A stretch of DNA of 64,000 nt, taken from NCBI GenBank assembly GCA_037043455.1, contig JAWPHD010005574.1, positions 96,572 to 160,571 on the forward strand, in the 5' to 3' direction. The notes beneath the pieces were generated by a model. The model was not told where the DNA came from, did no database searches, and saw only the letters and a program-made list of their open reading frames with translations. The stretch is from Cyrtodaria siliqua. Its lineage: Eukaryota; Mollusca; Bivalvia; Adapedonta; Hiatellidae. A program made the position numbers and the translations under genes. Shown piece by piece: positions 1 to 10,890 of the stretch; positions within the stretch are counted from its first letter, which is position 1; every line of letters starts with the position of its first letter.

Positions 1-210
1 TTCCTGGGTAGAACCAGTACTGTACACCTCCCACCATCCGTAAAAATCGACACTTCCTTACAAGTCGAGCTCCCAGTGGGATTCGTACCCGCAGCGGTGA
101 GAGGCGAAGGTTTACAACGCAACGTCTTTAAATATTCGACCACGGAGACGCTTAACGGTCAGTGGCAAAAACACCGCTTGGAATTTAAACCATTCTAGGG
201 TGCACCAAAT
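1..210 (-). repeat. tRNA-derived SINE fragment
   Basis: Read on the minus strand, positions 78-90 give GGGTACGAATCCC, a good RNA polymerase III B box. It is followed by a tail ending in a run related to AGTACTGGTTCTACCCAGGA. The same body recurs on the plus strand near 22470-22600 and 40336-40560, so this is a dispersed family. The A-box half is less clear. The left end is cut by the window edge. No functional tRNA fold was recognised. Confidence 0.6.
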
Positions 211-1144
211 CTCACTCTTACCCTATTGTCATCCCAAGAAACGGGACAGTGTAAATAAAGATGTCACCTCTAACAAACAAGGCAGCGTTAATAGCAAATA
301 TAAGTAAAACACATACATGATCATGTATATATTATATAAAAAAAAAGCATAGAAAGCCACACAAAAAATACTCAATAACTTGGCAGAAGCCAGAGCAACA
401 AGATAACAAACCGTTAAGGGTAAGACAAGACAAGATTAAAGATAAACACCAATCTCTACCGTCCTATAAGGATTTAGGTAGACGTCATCATAGTGTCCAC
501 AATATGTCCGGTCATCGCACAAGGATGGAAATCATACTGGCGAACTGTAAATGGGGTGGCGAACTGTAAAAGGGTTGGCGAACTGTAAATGGGTCAACCA
601 TTAAACATGCAGTACGTTGCAACTCGCAGTACGTTGCAACTCAACTCGACTACAAGTTCTAGAAAGAACATTGCGTTGAGAAACATCGTTAATCGGGGAA
701 CATAACCGTCTAATTGGGGATAAATAAAAAACATCAAAACTGCAATCATGTGTCTTGTCATAGATTGTGCTTATTATTTTTCCCTTCTGAAACGAGGGAT
801 GTAAATCGATATATATATAAAAGACGCGATAGTAACATTGCCGAGTTCGTTCGAATAGGTATAATAAACCATGGTAGAAAAGAAGGTTGTCATGTTCATT
901 ATATCATCAACATACCGACATGCGTTATTAAAAGCTTTGATTACATCTGCCTGAGTGTCTGGTGAAAAAAACAACATGAAAGTTAAATCGTTCGTATGAA
1001 TACAAAAACAAATCAGCGACAAGAGGCATAGTTAGTACCAGCTGGGATACCAACAACTGATCTATACACAGTAGTTCATTTAATACCAGAGTGAAGTATT
1101 GTATAATAGGAAAATTAGTGCTTCACAAACGTCTTGTCCGCATA
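211..1144. other. intergenic stretch with a short 19-bp tandem repeat
   Basis: No gene is visible. Positions 539-595 hold three copies of a 19-bp unit (GGCGAACTGTAAATGGGGT-like; copies start near 541, 560 and 579). A second short duplication, CAGTACGTTGCAACTC, follows at about 611-643. Short open frames here lack coding character. Confidence 0.5.
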
Positions 1145-1679
1145 CAGTGTGCACAACCCACGTGACCAAATGATAGGGTTCGACAAGAAATAGCCAAGAA
1201 ATCCGGCCTCGATTCAGGTAACATTTTGTCTGGTTTTGTAGCCAATAGTTAACCAATTTTTTATGAATCTTAGTTCATCTAATGCAGAAAACAAAATGCT
1301 ACTCCCGGTTGAAACCCGTTTTTGAAAAACTCTTGAAACAAAAAGTTATTTAAGGAATAAGAATGTTTTTTGGTTGAAAACCGTGACAGGGTACACACTA
1401 TTTCAGTAAACTCATGAATTTGAATCCATTTACAAAATCTAGCACTTGTCTTTACACTTATTCCTATAGTTTGTAGTCACGAGATTATATTTCGTATGAT
1501 ATGTCAATTTGAGCGGTTTGCAAGGAAAAGATAAAAAATGATTCGGAACACACCATTTCAGTTAAATGATAGGGTACACATAAAAAAAACGTACACGTGT
1601 AGTTAAATCGTGATTTAACTACAAGTGCACGGGGTTTTAATAGCATTCCGTTTGCCATTGATACATATTCTAAACCGGG
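1145..1679 (+). repeat. left terminal inverted repeat arm
   Basis: Pairs in inverse orientation with 4705-5113 and 7803-7920. Shared landmarks include CACGTGACCAAATGATAGG, CTCGATTCAGGTAACATTTT, an AAAATGCTACTCCCGGTTG block and an ACACACCATTTCAG block. Similarity ends near AAACGGG/AACCGGG at about 1679. Confidence 0.75.
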
Positions 1680-2052
1680 TCTAGTGTTATGTAGTATGTT
1701 TTAAGTATATTTTCTGTATACCTAGACTGAGGCCCAATGCGTTTTTAATGATCATGATAGTTACGATATGCTTCTGTCTCCACAGGGTTTTTAATGTCTG
1801 GGCTTTTAAGTACGCGGATTTGCAAAGCATTAACCATTACAAAATTGAGTTCGTTTTAGTATCCACCATTTGTTTCCAAACGACATGTAATTTACATGCC
1901 AAGATATATCTGGAATACTTTGTACGTGTTTCAAATTCAAAATATTTTGCATGTCTCATATATGCAGTAATCTTGTCATTGACAAAATTAGACCAGTCTA
2001 TTATTTAAAGTACCATCATGTCTCACTACCAAGTATTATATTTTACAGAAAC

Positions 2053-2169
2053 ATGCCGAGATACAAACCCAAGACCAACCTCTGTATAAACAGACGTAAG
2101 ATGTCGATCGAAATGAATATTAAACGCAAGAAAAACAGCAGCCGGCTTTCTATGGATCGATACTTTTAG
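2053..2169 (+). pseudogene. short basic ORF, possible N-terminal exon of the element gene
   Basis: A 38-codon frame begins MPRYKPKTNL and is rich in Lys and Arg (RRKMS, IKRKKNSSR). It is preceded by TATTTTACAG, which resembles a splice acceptor directly upstream of the ATG. It stops at TAG (2167-2169), about 150 bp before the acidic repeat frame. It may be the start of the same broken gene, but no homology was recognised. Confidence 0.3.
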
Positions 2170-2321
2170 TGAAGTCATTAGCGACTCAACCCCATTCCGC
2201 ATGCATGGACCAAACACCCGTGTGAAAACTCTTTCCTATATCAAGTCGGATCGTGGTGTAAAACGAATTATATTAAAATTGCTACAGTTGGAACATAATT
2301 CGCCGTTCAGTATTTCTACAG

Positions 2322-3653
2322 TTGGAACACAAATCGCCGTTGGAACACCTTCAGAATCCCCATACCAAAAAAAAGGCAAAAACGTGTTTGAACATGGTGT
2401 TTGGTGACTATTATGAAGATAATGAACGTGACGATGATAAAGACACTCAACAGAGAAAGGATTTACACACTGAAGGTGACAATGATAAATACACTCAACA
2501 TAGAAAGGATTTACACACTCTAGGTGACAATGATAAAGACACTGAACATACAAATGATATACACACTCAATGTGACACTGATGAATACACGCAACACCGA
2601 AATGATATACACACTCAAGGTGACAATGATAAAGACACTGAACGTAAATATGATATACACACTCAAGATGACAATGATAAAGGCACCAAACATAGAAATG
2701 ATATACACACTCAACAGAGAAAGGATTTACACACTGAAGGTGACAATGATAAATACACTCAACATATAAAGGTTTTACACGCTCTAGGTGACAATGATAA
2801 CGACACTGAACATGAAAATGATGTACACACTCAATGTGACACTCATAAATACACGCAACATAGAAATGATATACACACTCAAGGTGACAATGATAAAGAC
2901 ACTGAACGTAACAATGATGTACACACTCAATGTGACACTGATAAATACACGTAACATAGAAATGATATACACACTCAAGGTGACAATGATAAAGACACTG
3001 AACGTAAAAATGATATACACACTCAAGATGACAATGACAAAGGCACCAAACATAGAAATAATATACACACCCGACAGAGAACGGATTTACACGCTCTAGG
3101 TGACAATGATAAAGACACTGAACATGAAAATTATATACACACTCAAGGTGACAATGATAAAGACACTGAACATAAAAATGATGTACACACTCAATGTGAC
3201 ACTGAAAAATACACGCAACATAGAAATGATATACACACTCAAGGTGACAATGATAAAGACACTGAACGTAAAAATGATATACACACTCATAATGACAACG
3301 ATAAATGCACCAAACCTAGCAATAATATACACACCCAACAGAGAAAGGATTTACACGCTCTAGGTGACAATGATAAAGACACTGAACATGAAAATTATAT
3401 ACACACTCAATGTGACAAAGATACAGACACTGAACATAAAAATGATATACACACTCAAGATGACAATGATAAAGGCATCAGACATAGAAATGATATACAC
3501 ACTCAATGTGACAATGATGAAGACACTCAACATAGAAAGGATTTACACACTCAAGGTGACACTGATAAATACAATCAACATAGAAATGATATACACACTC
3601 AAGGTGACAATGATAAAAACACCCAACATAGCAATGATTTATACACTCAATAA
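2322..3653 (+). pseudogene. broken ORF of 16-residue tandem repeats inside the TIR element
   Basis: One reading frame runs from ATG 2322 to TAA 3651-3653 with a single internal stop, TAA at 2952-2954. Equivalent positions in other repeat copies have CAA, so the stop looks like one C-to-T change. From about 2407 the frame consists of 48-bp units coding for GDNDKDTERKNDIHTQ-like peptides, very rich in Asp, Asn, His, Thr and Lys. Half-unit inserts starting with QRKDLH recur at about 2448, 2712, 3072 and 3336, spacings of 264, 360 and 264 bp. That is a higher-order unit of 5.5 repeats, once expanded by two. No signal peptide or known domain is visible. The product would be hydrophilic and probably disordered. 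Confidence 0.6.
2407..3653 (+). repeat. 48-bp coding minisatellite with 264-bp higher-order period
   Basis: About 26 copies of a 48-bp unit (core GGTGACAATGATAAAGACAC ... GATATACACACTCAA). Length is conserved in multiples of three, so the plus-strand frame survives along the array. A further piece resumes at about 4035-4117 after an inserted repeat. Confidence 0.85.
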
Positions 3654-4034
3654 ATACTGAAAAGGTGATCCTTTGGAAGCAACAAACACAAACAAGAGAG
3701 AAAAGTAGCAGACTCGGTTTTATTGAGTCTGTTCATGAGAGGTAATTAAAAGATGCAAACCTCTAACGCCTCCTAGCACCGCCGTAAGCGATATTCTACT
3801 TTAAAGCAACACAGAATGGGCTTGATGATTCCAAAGGACCAGTAAATAATAACACTACTGATTTGCAGTCGGGGCGACTTTTTACAGTCGCCACACAGCA
3901 CTAAACAAACGCTAGAGTAAATGTTAATAAATACTGAAAAGGTGATCCCTTGGAAGCAACAAACACGAACAAGAGAGAAAAGTAGCAGAATCGGTTTTAT
4001 TGAGTCTGTTCATGAAAGGTACTTATAAGATGCA
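3651..4034 (+). repeat. dispersed 276-bp repeat, one and a third copies, inserted in the repeat ORF
   Basis: TAAATACTGAAAAGGTGATC starts at 3651 and again about 276 bp later. Both copies continue through a GGAAGCAACAAACAC block and a GTTTTATTGAGTCTGTTCAT block. After 4034 the 48-bp coding repeat resumes, so this block interrupts it. Inverted relatives lie at 59682-59975 and 60515-60850. Confidence 0.65.
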
Positions 4035-4456
4035 AGGTGACAATGATAAATACATGTTGTATTCAACATAGAAATGATTTAGACACTCAAGGTGACAATG
4101 ATAAAGACACTCAACATTAAGAAATCATTAAATTACTGCCAGCAGTTTTGAAAACATTATCGGACGAAGACTTTGATATAACCATATTAGATTTCTTCAG
4201 GCAAATTCAGCAGAACACATTTCCATTGTCAAATATAGCTTTTTTGCTTTGGGTAGAAGTTGTGAAATGGTTCAATGATAAAAACGCATCTGATATACGT
4301 TATTATCAGGATACTAAGAAGTTATGGAAACTGGGTTACGTATTGTTCGGTGGGAGATTCATTCGTTTCATGTCTGGTTACAAAAGCGCCGGACTGAAAA
4401 ATAAAGAATACGGTAGAAGTCAGCAGATTTCTGCAACTTTTTGGATCAAATTCTAA
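4035..4456 (+). pseudogene. C-terminal part of the element gene, uncharacterised
   Basis: The frame resumes with a GDNDKDTQH repeat, meets one stop (TAA 4118-4120), then stays open to 4456. From Met at 4148 it gives 102 residues starting MKTLSDEDFDITILDFFRQI. This part is ordered-looking, with aromatic and hydrophobic spacing (FPLSNIAFLLWVEVVKWF, LWKLGYVLFGGRFIRFMSG), unlike the repeats before it. Because the last repeat is in frame with it, the ancestral protein probably ran repeats then this domain. I do not recognise the family. Confidence 0.45.
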
Positions 4457-4704
4457 TACAAAGCATACATGTACTTGTTACAGACGTAGGACCAAAGCTA
4501 CAGTATAAGTACTTGAAAACCATCGAAACAATCCTGATATGATACAGTATACTGGTTGTGCTGGACGGTACAATCTTGATAGTGAGACGGGTATTAATTG
4601 GTACCAATCACATATGCAAAGCGTATTGAAGATGCTACATTTGAACAAGATAGTCCTTTGACACAATACACACCTATCTGCAGTATAGAAACATGCTATC
4701 AATG

Positions 4705-5113
4705 CCCGTTTCAGAATGTGTATCAAAGGCAAACGGAATGCTGTTGAAAACCGTGTGTATTCAGGATTTAACTACAAGTGTACGTTTTTTTATGTGTACC
4801 CTATCATTTACCTGAAATGGTGTGTTCTCAATCATTTTTTATTTTTGCCTTGCAAACCGCTCAGTTTGAGATATGCCCAGTAAAATCTTATGGAATACAA
4901 TCCCTTAAATACAAACTATAGGAATGTGTGTAAAGACAAAAGCTAGATTGTGTAAATGGGTTAAAATTCGTGAGTTTACTGAAATAGTGTGTACCCTGCC
5001 ATGGCTTTCAACCAAAAAAACATTCTTATTCCTTCAATAACTTTTTCGTTTCAAGAGTTTTTCAACCGGGAGTAGCATTTTGTTTTCTGAATTAGATGAA
5101 CTAAGATTCATAA
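4705..5113 (-). repeat. inner portion of the right terminal inverted repeat
   Basis: Inverse of the inner part of 1145-1679, broken at CTAAGATTCATAA by the pearl-like insertion. The outer portion continues at 7803-7920. Confidence 0.75.
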
Positions 5114-7803
5114 CAAGAGGCCCAAGAGGGCCTGTGTACGCTCTACTGGCTAATATTGCTCTTATAACATCATTGAAGCGAGTGACTATCGTCTTAAAGA
5201 GGCAAAATATAGCATTTTTAACTAAATCAAGAGCCATAGCTCCGCCATTACTGGTCCGATCTGGCTGGTTTTCGAAGTTGGCCAGTAGAGATAATAAAAA
5301 TCCAAAAAAAAAAAAAAAAAAAAAATAAAAAATAAATATATATATATATAAATTAAAAATAAAAAAAAATAAAAAATAAAGAAATATAAAAATAATAAAA
5401 GAACAAACAGTCAAAAAATCTGTTAAAGTTTGATAAAGTTCAGATGAAAAATGAAGGCCCTATTGCCTTAACAAGGCAAAATATAGCATATTTAACGAAA
5501 TCAAGGGCCATAACTCCGCTGTTACTGGTCCGATTTGGCTTGTTTTCGAACTTGTCCGAGATTTTATTGACAGTAACAATCCGGTTAAATTTGCTAAAGA
5601 TCGGATGAAAAATGAAGGCCCTTTCATCTTAACGAGGCAAAATATAGCATTTTTAACTAAATCAAGGGTCATAACTCCGTTGTTACTGGTCCGATCTGGC
5701 TGGTTTTCGAACTTGTCCGAGCTATCATTGACATTAACAATCTAGTAAAGTTTGGTAAAGATCGCATAACAAATGAACGCCTTATCGTCTTAACGAGGCA
5801 AAATATAGCATTTTTAACTAAATCAAGGACCATAACTCCGTTGTTACTGGTTCGATCTGGCTGGTTTTCGAACTTTTCTGAGCTTTTATTGACATTAACA
5901 TTCTGTTAACATTTGATAAAGATCGGATGAAAAATAAAGGCCCTATCATCTTAACGAGGAAAAATATAGCATTTTTAACTAAATCAAGGGCCATAACTCC
6001 ACTGTTTCTGGTCCGATTTTGGCTGGTTTTCGAACTTGTCTGAGCTTTTATTGACATTAACAATCTGGTAAAACTTGGTAAAAATCGGATGAAAAATAAA
6101 GGCCCTATCATCTTAACGAGACAAAATATAGCATTTTTAACTAAATCAAGGACCATAACTCCGCTGTTACTGGTCCGATCTGGCTGGTTTTCGAACTTAT
6201 CCGAGCATTCATTGACATTAACAATCTGTTAAAGTTTGGTAAAGATCAGATGAAAAATGAAGGCCCTTTCGTCTTAACGAGGCAAAATATAGCATTTTTA
6301 ACTAAATCAAGGGTCATAACTCCTCTGTTACTGGTACGATCTGGTTGATTTTCGAACTTATCCGAGCTTTTATTGACAATAACAATCTGATAAAGTTTGG
6401 TAAAGATCGAATGAAAATTGGAGGCCCTATCGTCTTAACGAGGCAAAATATAGCATTTTAAACTAAATCAAGGGCCACAACTCCGCTGTTACTGGTCCGA
6501 TCTGGCTGGTTTTCGAACTGTCCGAGCTATCATTGACATTAACAATCTGGTAAAGTAGGTAAAGATCGCATACAAAATGAACGCCCTATCGTCTTAACAA
6601 GGCAAAATATAGCATTTTTAACTAAATCAAGGGCCATAACTCCGCTGTTACTGGTCCGATTTGGCTGGTTTCCGAACTTGTCTGAGCTTTTATTGATTAA
6701 CAATCTGGTAAAAGTTGGTAAAGATCAGATGAAAAATAAAGGCCCTATCATCTTAACGAGACAAAATATAGCATTTTTAACTAAATCAAGGACCATAACT
6801 CCGCTGTTACTTGTCCGAACTGGCTGGTTTTCGAACTTGTCCGAGCATTCATTGACATAAACAATCTGTTAAAGTTTGGTAAAGATCAGATGAAAAATGA
6901 AGGCCCTTTCGTCTTAACGAGGCAAAATATAGCATTTTTAACTAAATCAAGGGCCATAACTCCACTGTTACTGGTCCGATCTGGTTGATTTTCGAACTTA
7001 TCCGAGCTTTTATTGACACTAACAATCTGGTATAGATTGGTAAAGATCGAATGAAAAATGGAGGCCCTATCGTCTTAACGAGGCAAATATAGCATTTTGA
7101 ATTAAATCAAGGGCCATAACTCCGCTGTTACTGGTCCGATCTAGCTGGTTTTCGAACTGTCCGAGCTATCATTGACATTAACAATATGTTAAAGTTTGGT
7201 AAAGATCAGATGAAAAATGAAGGCCCTTTCGTCTTAACGAGGCAAAATATAGCATTTTTAACTAAATCAAGGGCCATAACTCCGCTGCTGTTACTGGTCC
7301 GATCTGGTTGATTTTCGAACTTGTCCGAGCTTTCATTGATAGTAACAATCTGGTAAAGCTTGGTAAAGATGAGATGAAAGATGATGGCCCTATCGTCTTA
7401 ACGAGGCAAAATAAAGCATTTTTAACTAAATCAAGGGCCATAACTCCGCCGATACTGATCCGATCTGGCTGGTTTTCGGACTTGTCCAAGCTTTCATTGA
7501 TAGTAACAATTTGGTAAAGTTTAGTAAAGATCGAGTGAAAGATGAAGGCCCTATCGTCTTAACGAAGCAAAATTTAGCATTTTTAACTAAATCAAGGGCC
7601 ATAACTCCGCCGATATTGGTCCGATCTGGCTGGTTTTCGAACTTGTCCGAGCTTTCATTGATTATTAACAACCTGTTAAAGTTTGGTAAAGATTGGATAC
7701 AAATTGAAGGCCCTATCGTCTTAACGAGAAAAAAAGTTAACGGACGACGGACGACGGACAACGGACAACTCGTCATCCCATAATTAAGCTCGGCAGTAGA
7801 GCT
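5113..7803 (+). mobile_element. pearl-like tandem-repeat element inserted in the right TIR
   Basis: The block begins ACAAGAGGCCCAAGAGGGCC and ends in a GACGACGGACGACGGACAAC tract. Between them lie about 14 copies of a roughly 161-bp unit, recognised by a conserved AAATATAGCATTTTTAACTA, then GGGCCATAACTCCGCTGTTA and CTGGTTTTCGAACTTGTCCG. The layout (short palindromic head, about 160-bp tandem core) matches what is known of bivalve 'pearl' elements. A poly(A) and AT-rich tract at 5306-5400 separates the first unit from the rest. Short open frames inside are by-products. Relatives lie near 23940-24310 and 59157-59250. Confidence 0.7.
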
Positions 7804-7920
7804 AACAATCGGTTAACTTTTGGCGACAAAATCAGATAAAATGTTACCTGAATCGAGGACGGATTTCTTGGCTATTTCGTGTTGAATCCTATCATTTGGT
7901 CACGTGAGTTGTGCACACTG
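7803..7920 (-). repeat. outer portion of the right terminal inverted repeat
   Basis: Inverse of about 1145-1258, including GGTCACGTGAGTTGTGCACA at the outer end, followed by CATA at 7921-7924. Confidence 0.75.
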
Positions 7921-7924
7921 CATA

Positions 7925-8635
7925 GTGTAATTGTCCACATAGCCTTCGTAAAATATGCTTGTAACATGTGTTTTGTCTAGCAAAAGTCTTTTTAAATAAG
8001 AGCAACACGCTTGTCTTTGATACAGTTGTTCGCTAAGGTGGTATAAAGTGTGGAAATGTCATAGATACGTATAGATGAAACTTGATGCTTAATGCAAATG
8101 TTGATTAAGAACGTCTCCTGAATGATAAAATAAATGTCTCAGAATTTGCATAAGCTTTAGCACACAACTGTTTGGCACGATATTTAAAGACAGTAGCATA
8201 CAAGTGTAACACACTAGTCATATAGTTTAAGATAAATTACATTCATGTTAAAGCTTAGAGAAAGCAAAACATAGCTTTCAAAGCCGTATTACATATATAT
8301 TTTTTGTGGCAAAGCGGTGTACCGGATGGTTAAAAATGTTTCCTAAATTTATAATAGTTTTTACAAGACGCAAGATACAAGAAGCTTTATTTAATGTCGG
8401 ATACAAGCAACAAAGAAACTCTGTGGGCTATTTTCCGACAAACAGTTACTATATGGTTTAACTTAAATATTAGCTTAAAGTTCCAAATTTAGTAAAAATG
8501 ATAAAATGTATCCAGGGAGTTCTGTAAATATCTTGCACTCTTTAACAAAACAATATCAACAACCCACATCAAACACGATAGATTTGACAACTTTGGGAAA
8601 AAAAAGTCTGCTCTGAAACGACAAGAGCTAGAGGT
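7925..8635. other. intergenic stretch without recognisable genes
   Basis: AT-rich sequence with no coding pattern, RNA gene or clear repeat. Confidence 0.5.
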
Positions 8636-8690
8636 CTACTACTACTACTACTACTACTACTACTAATAATAATAATAATAATAAATTCTT
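8636..8690 (-). repeat. trinucleotide microsatellite tail of a LINE
   Basis: A (CTA)n run followed by (ATA)n lies just outside the 3' end of the minus-strand LINE. The same TAATAATAAATTCTTTATTT junction recurs at 43150-43185, so the tract is the element's own simple-repeat tail. Confidence 0.7.
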
Positions 8691-9482
8691 TATTTCATGA
8701 AGGTACAACTCATTAATATTATACAAATAATTGCACAACACTTATCATCTATTAGGCCTTATTATAACAACAGCAACTAATAAACAATATCAAGTGAATA
8801 CGTGCACATAACATTAATATTATGTTACAAGCTGGCATACAAAACAAGTATTCACTATTAATACTTAACTTAATTTGAGTTTATAATTGTATTTGAAAGC
8901 ATAAATAGAAACAGAAGTCCGGATATTTTCTGGGATTGAATTCCAAGTCCGCTGGGCAACATAGGTAAAAGATTGTTTTAAATATTCGGATTTAGGTCTA
9001 GGATGTTTAATGTCATGTTTAATGCATGATCTTAAATTATATCTGCTATTTCAGAATGTTTTATTAATTTACTTATGTATATTGGTGTAAGATTATGAAT
9101 TGCTTTATAAACTAAAACACTTATATTGAAATTTACATCTTGTTTCAAATAAAATGACATCCAATTTAACTCATTGAAAAGATTTGCAGGAGGTGTATGT
9201 ACAAGTTTTATAAAAATTCATCATGCAATGCTTTTTTTTTTGTGAAGTAAAAACCTTTGTAAGATTTGATTTAGTACAATTACTCCAGAGGATAGATCCA
9301 TAATCAAATATTGGAACTAAATATGCATTATAGAATAGCTTTTTCATATCAAGTGTCAAATATTTAGATATTCGTCTTAAAAGAGTGAATTTGCTCGATA
9401 TATGATTACAGACTTTGCTTATCTTTAGATGTTGATCTGTTGTAATTCCGAGAAGTTTTTGAGAAGACATTGATTGCATGGG
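8640..9482 (-). pseudogene. non-LTR retrotransposon, C-terminal half of reverse transcriptase ORF plus 3' UTR
   Basis: The minus strand reads SQKLLGITTDQHLKISKVCN, then SSKFTLLRRISKYLTLDMKK and LFYNAYLVPIFDYGSILW. This is the conserved region after the RT palm in CR1/Jockey-type LINEs. After frameshifts near 9170 and 9020 the family's C-terminus is readable (PPANLFNELNW, then SFTYVAQRTWNSIPENIR and [11 protein letters not shown]). The 3' UTR and trinucleotide tail follow. The catalytic part lies on the far side of an insertion, at 10600-10890. Frameshifts and stops make it non-functional. Confidence 0.8.
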
Positions 9483-10600
9483 GAGGTGATATATTAAATC
9501 GAATTATCAAAAATGATGATAAAAAAGCATATGAATTGTCAGAAAACGACATCTATAAACAATTACATAGCAAGTTCTGTGAAACCAATTTACGAGTTAT
9601 AAAGAACAGTACTAAGTACTATCGCATGTCGGGCAGAACTTGGACGATTTCCCCTAACAGTAGACATTAATACCCATGTAATTAAATACTGGGATTATCT
9701 CGAAAACTTGCCAGATAACTAAATAATTCTAAGAGATGCCGTTAAGTGTAGAAAAGCTATCATGGACAACAAAACCAATGTCTCTTGGCACACGTATGCA
9801 AAAATAGTAATGGACAAAAATAACATTACTCTAGAACATCAAATTAGAACACGAGAAAACATATTAGCAAAATCGGAAAGCAATAAAATTAAATCGTGTC
9901 TACAAAACCACTATTTAGATAAATATAAAACAAAACTCTCAATCTCTGAAAAGCTCAACTACTATAAGCACACTGACAGAAAATACTAAATTGCACCCTA
10001 TCTAGTAACGGTTAAATAACGAAAATTTCCGCCAAGCTTTAACTAAACTAAGAAAATCAGCCCATAAGCTAGAAATTAAAACTGGGAGATACAATAAAAT
10101 ACCACGACAGGAAAGAATTTGTGAACTATGCTCTTATACGGTAGAAGACGAACTTCATTTTCCAACTCATGTCCATCTCGTAGCTCTAGACGAGATATTT
10201 TTCACGAACAAATATCTGAATCCATTTCAGAATGGAATACGCTCGACGATGTCACTTAACTCTTCACCAGAAAAGATAGCAACAACATCCGCTCAATTTT
10301 GCTATGAACTTATGAATATCAGAAATAAATGCCTTCCGAGAGCCTCTACCTCAAGAGAGTTTGCATAACCTCTCAAGACATTAGATTGTGCTGTACTCTA
10401 AAACAGGTAACTTATTTATAAGAGTGTATAATCTCAGTCTCTATTTTCACCTGTTTAATAGTTATTTATCTTCTCCAACTTTTGCATTATGTGAAACTTC
10501 AAGTAATAGGTATTGTGCCATCATTTATTTGTTGAACATACCAATCCTGTTTATAATTGTACATGTTATAGACAATACAAATATTTGTATATGTATCGGG
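9483..10600 (+). mobile_element. plus-strand LINE 3' fragment nested in the minus-strand LINE
   Basis: The plus strand reads IAWGGDILNRIIKNDDKKAY from 9470 on, then KTNVSWHTYAKIVMDKNNIT. From about 10021 it reads NFRQALTKLRKSAHKLEIKT and GRYNKIPRQERICELCS, with a CxxC and downstream His residues, and ends at TAA 10366-10368. A GRYN-x-I-x-R-x-x-R-x-C-x-x-C signature followed by ED-E-x-HF is typical of the C-terminus of some non-LTR retrotransposon polyproteins. At least two frameshifts break it. The junctions near 9482 and 10600 rejoin the interrupted minus-strand RT. Confidence 0.65.
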
Positions 10601-10890
10601 CAATTATCTATCGAAAGCGTGAGTTTTCGAGAATGGTTTATTTTATATTTTGAACCTAATAGCATACATGTTGTTTTTGTAGGATTTATAACCATGTTAT
10701 TTATAGTGCACCATTTGCTTATGTTATTTAAGAATGTTTGTAATTTGCTCTCAATGGGTGACAGTCATCCGGACCTATTAATTGCATGTAGCGTGGAGTC
10801 ATCAGCATACATGTCAACTGAAGCTTCTGTGGAAGTTAAAGGTAGATCATTTACATAAATCAAGAACAAAAGTGGTCATATAAATCCCCC
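10600..10890 (-). pseudogene. non-LTR reverse transcriptase, catalytic-motif fragment
   Basis: The minus strand reads PLLFLIYVNDLPLTSTEASV then DMYADDSTLHA, containing the YADD catalytic box of reverse transcriptase. It continues through LQTFLNNISKWC and NPTKTTCMLLGSKYKI. Sense continues at 9482 and below, so this is the upstream half of the same LINE. The segment before PLLF should carry a G-x-PQG motif but is degraded (LQAGGFI then a stop). Long plus-strand open frames here are shadows. Confidence 0.8.

Larger units (their letters stand above)
1145..7920. mobile_element. composite DNA transposon with long TIRs and CATA target duplication
   Basis: Two inverted arms match over roughly 530 bp. 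The left arm is 1145-1679; the right arm is 4705-5113 plus 7803-7920, split by a later insertion. Outer ends read CAGTGTGCACAACCCACGTG on the left and the inverse (with CTCACGTG) on the right. CATA flanks both ends (1141-1144 and 7921-7924), consistent with a 4-bp target duplication. The interior carries a degraded gene (2053-4456) with a tandem-repeat region. Removing the inserted repeat gives an element of about 4.1 kb. I cannot place the superfamily: a 4-bp duplication occurs in several groups, and no DDE motif was recognised. Confidence 0.75.

Noticed and set aside
71..170. Possible functional tRNA gene on the minus strand
   Set aside because: A B box is present, but no clear A box or cloverleaf was found, and the sequence recurs as a SINE.
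5034..5414. 126-codon minus frame rich in Phe and Ile
   Set aside because: Created by the poly(A)/AT-rich tract and the adjoining pearl-like repeat; low complexity only.
10388..10858. 156-codon plus-strand frame resembling a membrane protein
   Set aside because: Its minus strand encodes the YADD reverse transcriptase fragment. The plus frame is an antisense shadow spanning the LINE junction.
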